Shown: piece after piece, positions 56,967-64,000 of the stretch
How the letters are laid out: each line of letters opens with the position of its first letter
How positions within the stretch are numbered: the first letter of the stretch is position 1
From: Aspidapion aeneum
Taxonomy: Eukaryota; Arthropoda; Insecta; Coleoptera; Brentidae
DNA: 64,000 nucleotides
Reading direction: 5' to 3'
Assembly (NCBI GenBank): GCA_963576565.1
Contig: OY755038.1
Location: 63,467,622-63,531,621 of the forward strand
The notes under the pieces: generated by a model
What the model was told of the DNA's origin: nothing
Database searches by the model: none
Seen by the model: only the letters and a program-made list of their open reading frames with translations
Program-made: the position numbers and the translations under genes

Positions 56967-58737
56967 ATGGCTATTTCTTTGAGTCGGTTGTCTGACATAA
57001 GGTACTTAGTCAAGGACGAGTTAATCTACGAATTAACATGGAGAGGCATAGCCATTGGATCGGTGGAAGAAATGAAACAACAGCTCATGCTGATTAAGCA
57101 AAGAGAGAAGACTGATGCAAGTATGAGATACCCTCCGTATCCCTTTAAATTTGGCCAAGATGCTTTTAGCTGCATGAAGAAGCTAGATGGTCTGGTACCG
57201 CTGGTAGAGAAGTTCTCTGGTACGAGTAAAGGGGGAGAGTTTAGAAAAATCGCTGTAAGGTTGGAACATGTGTTAGCCAGGATAAATAACATGAATCCGT
57301 CTAACTTTTAAGAAAGTCAAACCAAAGGCATACTGGTTGCGGAAACCTTGAGTTTGATTGGGAGATTGCAGAGCCAAGCAACAGATTTACTAAGAGTTGG
57401 CGTTACCTCAGATGATGATGAAGCATCTGAAACCCAATCAACGAGTCGAAGCTCAGACCACTCGACAAATGCTGGCAACACACCTAACTAGTCTTATTTC
57501 CCGCAACCACAGCTCTCGAGCACACAAAGATTAGCTCAACAGCCCACAAACCAACCGTCGGTCATTGCTCCATTGCAAATGCAAGTGCTTACAAACCCGA
57601 CTCAAACACCAGTACAAGCACCACTCCCTATGCCGATTGAGAATTACGGTACAACAGCTTTTCAGTATCAACAACCGTCTACCGTTCCTTTGAGTTTAAC
57701 TGCCCTCCAAAGTAGCATAGCATCGATTGCTCAGTCACGACCATTTTCATGTTCGCCGCCAGTACCAATGTCAAGTGATCCTGGTACCTCATATCACGTT
57801 GCACCTGTACCTCCGCATAAGAGGAACTTAAAGTTTACAGGCGAGAGGGGTACGTTCTCCGTCACTGCATTTTTCCAGAGAGTGGACGAGTTAAGTCAGG
57901 CTAGAGGAGTTAGTAAAAAGGTTCTACTGAACTCAGGCATTGATCTTTTTGAAAAGTCAGCTTATACTTTTTACAAAGACGTACGTAGAGAACTCCATAC
58001 ATGGGAACAGCTGGAACAAAGGTTCATGGCAGAATATCTTCCTTCTTCATATGGCGAGAAGCTATTGAAGGAAATTCAGAAACGTAAACAAGGCCCTGGA
58101 GAGTCTATAGGGACCTATATTGCTGTCATGAACACATACTTCCAAAGACTTGGCTGTCCTGTTTCCGAAGAGGCAAAATTAGCTATCGTCTTCAGAAATA
58201 TCGCGGACATCTATAAGAATGGGTTGATTGCTACTGAGGTCAATAGCTTATCACATTTAAAAATTTGTGTCGTAGAATAGACCAGAGATATGGTTTAGAA
58301 GAGGAGAATTTTACACCTAGGAAAAACCAATCTATTGAACCTGACTTTTTCAAGATTTTCCAACAGGGATCGATACAATTCAGATATCAGGTGCCGGGAC
58401 ATCAAATCAACAGAATTTGAATATTCCTGATAATAGATTTAACAGAGATAGGCAGCAGCCAGCAAGCAGTTTCGCTGCTAGAGCTGATAGAGATAGGCAA
58501 CAACCAGCTAGTGGTCAGTCTAGTGTAAATGACAGAGATGGACAACCACCACAAGGTTCTAGACCTGGCAGGGCGAATAGGGACGTTGTTTATTATAGAT
58601 GCAACCAAACAGGGCAAATGGCGATCGGGTGCGCATTACCTAGAGGCAAGCAGTGTTATTCGTGTGGTCAAGCAGGGGTAACAGTAAGAGAATGTCGAAA
58701 TTGTAATCGTCAGGGAAACGGACCCAGGCGCTCGTAG
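56967..58737 (+). pseudogene. Gypsy Gag with zinc knuckles
   Basis: I start at ATG 56967, which has a strong context (GGCACCATGG); the upstream in-frame TTG is not needed. The first 115 residues (LSRLSDIRYLVKDELIYELT, KLDGLVPLVEKFSG) end at TAA 57309-57311. The same frame continues past TAG at about 57489 through a Gln/Pro-rich linker. It then reaches a retrotransposon-gag core (KRNLKFTGERGTFSVTAFFQ, YTFYKDVRRELHTWEQLEQR, YLPSSYGEKLLKEIQ) and a stop at 58278. After a frameshift, 58417-58737 encodes an Arg/Gln/Asp-rich stretch and two knuckle-like motifs (YRCNQTGQMAIGC, with His replaced by Gln, and CYSCGQAGVTVREC, lacking the usual His). Gag would build the particle; this copy is dead. Confidence 0.85.
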
Positions 58738-58742
58738 GCCAT

Positions 58743-59141
58743 CGACCTTCGAGTCAGCCTGAACAAGCATCGACCGATAGGCTAACGTACGTTTTAAATT
58801 ATGTGATAAGTCATGCTCGTAAAGATGAGAGGCCTTATTTAGAAGTGGATGTGCTCGGAAATAAGTTATTAGGTTTGTTGGATTCCGGGGCTTCACGTAC
58901 CTTTTTAGGGAATCATGGATGGTCAATCATCGAGAGGTTTGGTTTTTCACTTGATACGACGAAGAAGACGAGTTGTATTGTGGCAAATGGTCAAAGCACG
59001 AGTAGTATTGGGACAGTGCAGCTTCCTATGCGAGTTCAGGATAAATTTAGGTTAATAGAGGTCGTCGTCGTTCCTGAGTTGCCACATACTTTGATTTTGG
59101 GATTAGATTTTTGGATTTCGATGACTAAGTTCCGAACTTAA
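58743..59141 (+). pseudogene. Gypsy aspartyl protease
   Basis: This frame, open upstream of 58803 without a start codon, contains YLEVDVLGNKLLGLLDSGAS, with the catalytic DSG, then RTFLGN and a later LPHTLILGLDFW, matching the ILGxDF motif of retroviral-type proteases. It is one frame away from the zinc-knuckle frame, either by natural gag-pol shift or by decay. It ends at TAA 59139-59141, just before another frame change into RT. The active-site residues look intact. Confidence 0.82.
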
Positions 59142-60535
59142 GTACTAATGAGTGGCATTTTGCCGATAATAAAAATGTGATTTGTTCGTTAGAAACATCA
59201 GACCAACAAACAACTCTTACGCCTTATGAATCAGAACGACTAGAGGAATTGGTCGTTAAATATAAGACTATTATGGGTGACTCACTGGGATGTACAGACA
59301 AACTAGAGCATAAGATTACAACAGATGCAGCACCGATAAGACAACGTTCATATAAGGTCTCAACGGTCATTCAAAAACTTATTGACGGCGAAATCGACGA
59401 AATGCTGAAACTAGATGTAATAGAACGGAGTAGTAGTTCATGGGCTTCACCAGTGGTAATGGTACAAAAGATAAACACAAAGAAATATCGTTTCTGTGTA
59501 GACTACCGCAAATTGAACTCAGTGACGGCGCGTGATAGTTATCCTTTACCACTCGTATCCGAGACTCTTAACAAAGATGCTAAATACTTCTCAACTTTAT
59601 ATATCAAAAGCGCCTATTGGCAAGTACCAATGGAAGAATCATCGAAGCCACTAACAGCATTCATCTGTCGACGAGGTCTCTTCCAATTTAAGCGTTTACC
59701 TTTTGGTCTTCATAATGCACCTGCTTGGCAGAGACTCATAGATAGCATCATAGGAAACGATTTAGACCCCTACGTGTACGTATATCTCGATGACCTCGTA
59801 ATTGTCACACAGAGCTTTTCTGAACATCTTAGAATTCTTGAGGAAGTCCTACGAAGATTGCAGAATGCAAAGAGAACGGTAAGTTGGGAAAAATGCTAAC
59901 TGTGTAGGCCAGAAATGACTTATTTAGGATTCGTAGTGGACGGTCGAGGCATCCGAGTTGACCCTAATAAAATTAAAGCCATGTTAGAGCTCCAGAGGCC
60001 AAGAACTGTCAGAGAAGTTCGTAGAGTTGTAGGTACAATTTACTGGTATAGACGTTTCATAGAGATTTTTTCAGCGATAATAGCTCCGATTACAGCTCTA
60101 ACTAAGAAAAATCAAAAGTTCGATTGGACTCCAGACTGCGAAAAAGCATTTATTAAGATTAAGGAACTTTTAGTGACTGCACCGATTCTTACATGTCCAG
60201 ATTATACCAAAGAATTTGTCATTCAAACAGGATATGGAATAGGAGCATGTTTAACGCAACCTTATCCTGAAGGAGACAAGGTCGTATGCTATTTGAGTCG
60301 ATCTTTGACTAAGCAAGAACGTGTTTACACGACCACCGAGCGAGAATGTTTGGCATTGGTTTGGGCGATAGAGAAGCTCCGGCCATATATTGAGGGGATC
60401 TCATTTAAGGTCATAACAGATCATTTTAGGTTAAAATGGTTTCATAGCTTGAAAGAGCCCAGTGAAAGACTTGCTCGTTGGTCTGTAAAACTGTAGCAAT
60501 ATGACTTTGAAGTAATCCATCGAAAAGGGAAAGAT
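59142..60535 (+). pseudogene. Gypsy reverse transcriptase and RNase H
   Basis: The frame is continuous from NLSTNEWHF through RT and RNase H, apart from TAA at 59897-59899 (KC-stop-LCRPEM) and TAG at 60494-60496 (KL-stop-QYDFEV). RT motifs: DEMLKLDVIERSSSSWASPV, YRFCVDYRKLN, LFQFKRLPFGLHNAPA and YLDD at 59783-59794. The motif expected to read LDLKSAY reads LYIKSAY, so the first catalytic Asp is Tyr at 59600-59602. RNase H shows FDWTPDCEKAF, TTERECLALVWAIEKLRPYI and VITDHFRL. The usual TDAS is reduced to TG (IQTGYGIGACL), which removes its first catalytic Asp. Both enzymes would be inactive even if the stops were ignored. Confidence 0.88.
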
Positions 60536-61858
60536 TTGGTTGTCCCGGACATGTTGTCTCGTGCAGTACCCATGATTGATACAATTTCGCAGCCCAGAGA
60601 CGTTTCAACAGAAATTAAAGATCGATGGTACCAAAAGATGGTAAAGAGGGTCGTAGAATCACCGTTAAAATTTATGAATTGGAGATACACTGATAATAAG
60701 TTGTATAAATATGTCAAACAAGAATACCCTCAACTTTCACCATCTAACGAATATTGGAACGAGGTAGTCCCCAAAGATCATAGGCGTAGAATTATTGGAG
60801 AAGCTCACGATCCTCCTACCGCAGGACATATGGGTGTGTATAAAACTTTCCACAGACTGGCAGAAAAATATTACTGGCCAAAAATGCGCCAGGACGTGGC
60901 AACTTTTGTAAAGAAATGCTTTATCTGTGCAGCTCATAAAGGTGATACACAAGGTGTATCTGATCAGATGATATCTCACCCAAAACCAACTCGTCCTTGG
61001 GAAATTATTTCAACGGATTTATGTGGACCTTTACCTCGTTCGACAAAGGGTAATTGCTGGATTCTCGTCGTTACGGACTATTTGAGTAAGTTTTCCTTAG
61101 TTTTTCCAATGCAAACAGCTCCTACTCAAGCAGTTGTCAAGCATCTTGAGGAGCAAGTATTTATGGTCTTCGGAGTACCCCGTTTGATACTTTGTGATAA
61201 TGGCCGTCAGTACAAAAGTAACGAGTTTAAGCGTTTTGCTGAGAGTTATCAGGTTAAAATTCAGTATAATCCGTATTATCACCCCAGAGCGAATCCAACA
61301 GAAAGGACGAATCGCACGTTAAAAAAAATGTTATGTTGTTATGTGAAAGACAACCACAGGAAGTGGGACGAACAAATACATAAACTTGCCTGCGCGATTC
61401 GTACTGCAACCCATGAGACAACCAGGATGTCTCCTTTCTTTGTTAATTTTGGTAGAAATATGTGTCTGTCAGGAAATGATTACTCCAACCCAGTTTTGTT
61501 ATCTGGAGAGAATGGTGTACAAACTGCAGCTGAAAGTAAAAACAAAGGTTTCCGGAAGCTCTATGCGGATGTTAAGAGAAGGTTAGAGGTGGCGGGAGAG
61601 AAAAACGTAGTTCAGTATAATTTGCGTACAAGGGTACCCAACATTGTTGTGGGTCAGCGTGTTTGGAAGAAGAATTATGTGTTGTCAGATGCTGCGAAGT
61701 TTTTCTCGAAAAAGTTAGCACCGAAATTCGTTGGTTCTTATGTGATTAGGAATAAAATTTCTCCATGGATATTTGAGCTTCAGGAACCATCGGGTAAAGT
61801 ACTACCAGGGAGCTGGCATGCCAAAGACCTTAAGTCGGCAGCGGATCTCTTCGATTAA
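60536..61858 (+). pseudogene. Gypsy integrase (part of Pol)
   Basis: A 440-codon open stretch in the same frame as RT, so its GTG start is only where the frame resumes after the 60494 stop. It has a short tether (VPDMLSRAVP), then the HHCC zinc-binding domain (H..P..GHMGVYKT, CFICAAHK). The catalytic core follows: ISTDLCGPLPRS with the first Asp, LILCDNGRQYKS with the second, and ANPTERTNRTLKK with the Glu. The C-terminal part (GQRVWKKNYVLSDAAKFFSKKLAPKF, given here only in outline) ends with WELQ/WHAKDLK-like residues and a stop before the polypurine tract. The integrase part alone appears undamaged and would join cDNA ends to host DNA. Confidence 0.88.
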
Positions 61859-61882
61859 CCTTTTTAGGTTAATCGTCTTGAA

Positions 61883-61897
61883 GTTGGGGGGGGATTA
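61883..61897 (+). promoter_or_regulatory. Polypurine tract
   Basis: GTTGGGGGGGGATTA lies immediately before the 3' LTR start, where plus-strand DNA synthesis would be primed. The run of eight G is the core. Confidence 0.75.
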
Positions 61898-64000
61898 TGT
61901 AACTTGTCATTTTTACGTTTAAGGCAACGTTACATATTTGTTTATTTAGGTAAATAATCAAGGCTCTTCGACTCGTCTTACTGTACACAAATTAAGGGTA
62001 TTTTATAGAGCTAGGTTTGGAGGTTATATAGTGTCCAGGAAGTTACCTTAAAAAGGAGGCATTCCATCGAATTACTGTGGACATGGCATTATCTGGACAT
62101 CGTAATTGGAACTTGAGATCACAGGTTTCGGGAAAAATCACATAAAAACTTTCGATTGTTTTGTTTATCTGTAAAATTTCGTAATTTTCTTTGACGTTCA
62201 TGAACATAAACAGCTGTTCTGCTGGGGCATGGCGGCGTTGCTGCATCACAAATGGTTTCAGTAACAGGAAGAAAACATTTAGATGAACATTTCATTCGTT
62301 TATGTTTATTTTCGAGTTTGATAAGGAGAAGATAAAATAAATACGAGTTAGGCACTTTTGTAAATGGGAGATAAACGAGGGATAAAAACCAGGACTAAAA
62401 GAATAAACAAAATCGTATTTTTATATTATAATAGGTTAATAACTAACTCAGTCGGATTGAAGGGTTGTGTAGGGCTGGCTAGTGGTGAACAAACTTAACA
62501 TCTGAGCACTCTTGTGCCGAGTTTAAGCAGAAGTTCAATGTGTATTTTTAGGTTCAAGTTCAGAAACAACTTTATTAATGTAGAAATGTTTTAGTTTGAA
62601 TCTTAGAGAAAACATATATAAAGAGCAAAGGAAACTTTGACTAAAACTGTAACTAAAATACAACTAAATTCTACACTTAGTATAGCTTTACTCATATGAA
62701 AATTGGTTGAGTGTTCGAATATTCCTGGGTTTGATGCATGCTCTGATCTCCAGTAATTGATTTTACAGTTGATGGTTTCAATGCTGAGCTTCTTATAGTC
62801 CGGCTGGTTATTTTCCTCCTACTTGCTATGTTGGCAGGGGTCCGGTAGGCAAATGTTCGGTTCATGTATGGAGGGAGTGTCGATGTCCTTGTTATAAAAA
62901 TTTCAACCGTGGAAATAGATCCGACAACACTTCAATGTGCGTTTTACGTATTCTCGATATCCCCTTGGTCGATGCTGCCCCCTGTAGACCGGTACGGAAT
63001 TATTAATGTATTTCCTCATTGGTTAGTTTGAAAACCGCGGGTTTTTTTCTCCAGGCTGGCAAACCGGATTTAGTGATTTTTCGGCGAGAGCGTTTTTTTA
63101 TAAATGGGTTCGCATCCTTATTTGAATTTAACCGGGAAAATTTGGTTGGTACTGTGTACTGTCCCCACCAAATCTAGAAACGATTCCCGGCGACTTCATT
63201 TTTTTTGTGTTCTCGACAAAGTGTCTTGTCTCTTTCCTAAAGAATTTTGGCTGGGCTGGTGGCCGTCTATTGGTGTCGCCATTGTTTTTGTGGTTATTGG
63301 TACTTAATAGCACTGCAGTAGTAGCAGATTATACCAAAGACGGTGTAACTGTGAGCCGTCGTGTTTAGGCGAATCTTAAGTGACGCTCACACCCTCTGAG
63401 AGAGATTTAAGGCGGCCTACGCCGTTTCTACGGAAAGAGCAGTGCCCTGTCCAATCCATCATTGGGACAGTTGTGCTGGACGCTGGTGTGAAGCCGGGTG
63501 TAGCATTGTATCCCTGGGAAAGGGTTTTTACGCTCGGGCAAGGATCCCACAAACCTTTCACGACCATGTGCTGCCCTAGTACCATGTGCTAAGGGATCTT
63601 CAGGCGAGGCGCGAGCAGGACGAGGACCCGGAGTAGTAGGGGAATGTCTGGAAACAACTCCAGGTTCACAAAACAAAACACCCTCTTATTTATCATACAA
63701 TAATCCAGGACCAAGGTAGGAGCAAGCTTTAGATATAATTTTTTTTTACATATAACTTTCCATATAATTTTTTCATTAAGTACAACTTTTGCATTCTTGT
63801 AAACGCAAGATAAGGTATGACGTCATGACCAAAATTTTGCGGCATAACTTCCATTTAAATTGTACTGTATCTCTGAAAGAGTTTGTTTGAACTTGGTTTC
63901 ATCTTTATTTTTTTTCCTTTTTTACCCCATATTCGAAATATACAAGATGAGCTAAATTTTTGTGTTATTTGTACAATCCCAATGACCAACTTTGCAGAGA
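61898..64000 (+). repeat. 3' LTR, incomplete at the window edge
   Basis: Aligns with 47963-50060. Differences include loss of GCGCACATC-like bases near 62083, replacement of the 48673-48695 segment, an extra GC-rich stretch of about 35 bp at 63608-63645, and loss of TATGGTAA near 63916. The end lies outside. Confidence 0.9.

Larger units (their letters stand above)
47963..64000 (+). mobile_element. Large Ty3/Gypsy LTR retrotransposon, 3' end off the window
   Basis: Two long near-identical segments, starting TGTAAC at 47963 and 61898, enclose gag, protease, RT, RNase H and integrase in Ty3/Gypsy order, with a polypurine tract just before the second. It is at least 16.0 kb, enlarged by two family-H insertions and a very long leader. 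LTR copies differ by scattered substitutions and several small indels, so the insertion is not recent. All genes carry stops or frameshifts. A Mag- or CsRn1-like clade is possible; I cannot place it from motifs alone. Confidence 0.9.

Overview
The window reads as intergenic DNA from an AT-rich, repeat-laden animal genome, most likely an insect. A beetle is my guess, from the combination of repeat families; nothing proves it. I recognise no host protein gene, tRNA or rRNA. Nearly everything identifiable is a transposable element or its debris, often one inserted in another.

Layout. 1-4544: the 5' part of a minus-strand BEL/Pao LTR retrotransposon (LTR 4102-4544) inserted in a TA microsatellite. 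6297-8260: a TIR element and a decayed mariner. 9455-11255: two opposed copies of a short-TIR family ('family F'), one interrupted by a palindromic element whose arms are 16-bp repeat units. 12130-13770: a non-autonomous hAT with a nested MITE. 14217-14650: a LINE tail. 18480-23308: a CR1-like LINE, nearly full length but frameshifted. 24347-25575: a 274-bp tandem array whose minus strand carries a hammerhead-ribozyme fold in each monomer, resembling the animal 'retrozymes'. 26330-29110: a nested TIR element carrying two copies of a hairpin-ended repeat ('family H'). 29995-31466: a tandem duplication containing hAT ends. 37069-41481: a 4.4-kb hAT with an exact 8-bp target duplication and a broken transposase. 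43612-44400: an RTE-like LINE fragment. 45010-46640: a dispersed repeat split by a third family-H copy. 47963-64000: a very large Ty3/Gypsy-like element with LTRs of at least 2.1 kb (probably about 2.8 kb), a T-rich leader of about 6 kb holding two more family-H copies, broken gag and pol, a polypurine tract, and a 3' LTR that runs off the window.

No autonomous element looks intact: every transposase, gag and pol frame has stops or frameshifts. The most interesting signal is the ribozyme-bearing array. Its fold shows all standard hammerhead core residues except one extra U, and two other loci carry a similar core with an extra base at the same place. Next are the 16-bp palindromic family (three loci), the hairpin-ended family H (five copies) and the leader of the large Gypsy element. 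Boundaries given as 'about' were judged by eye.
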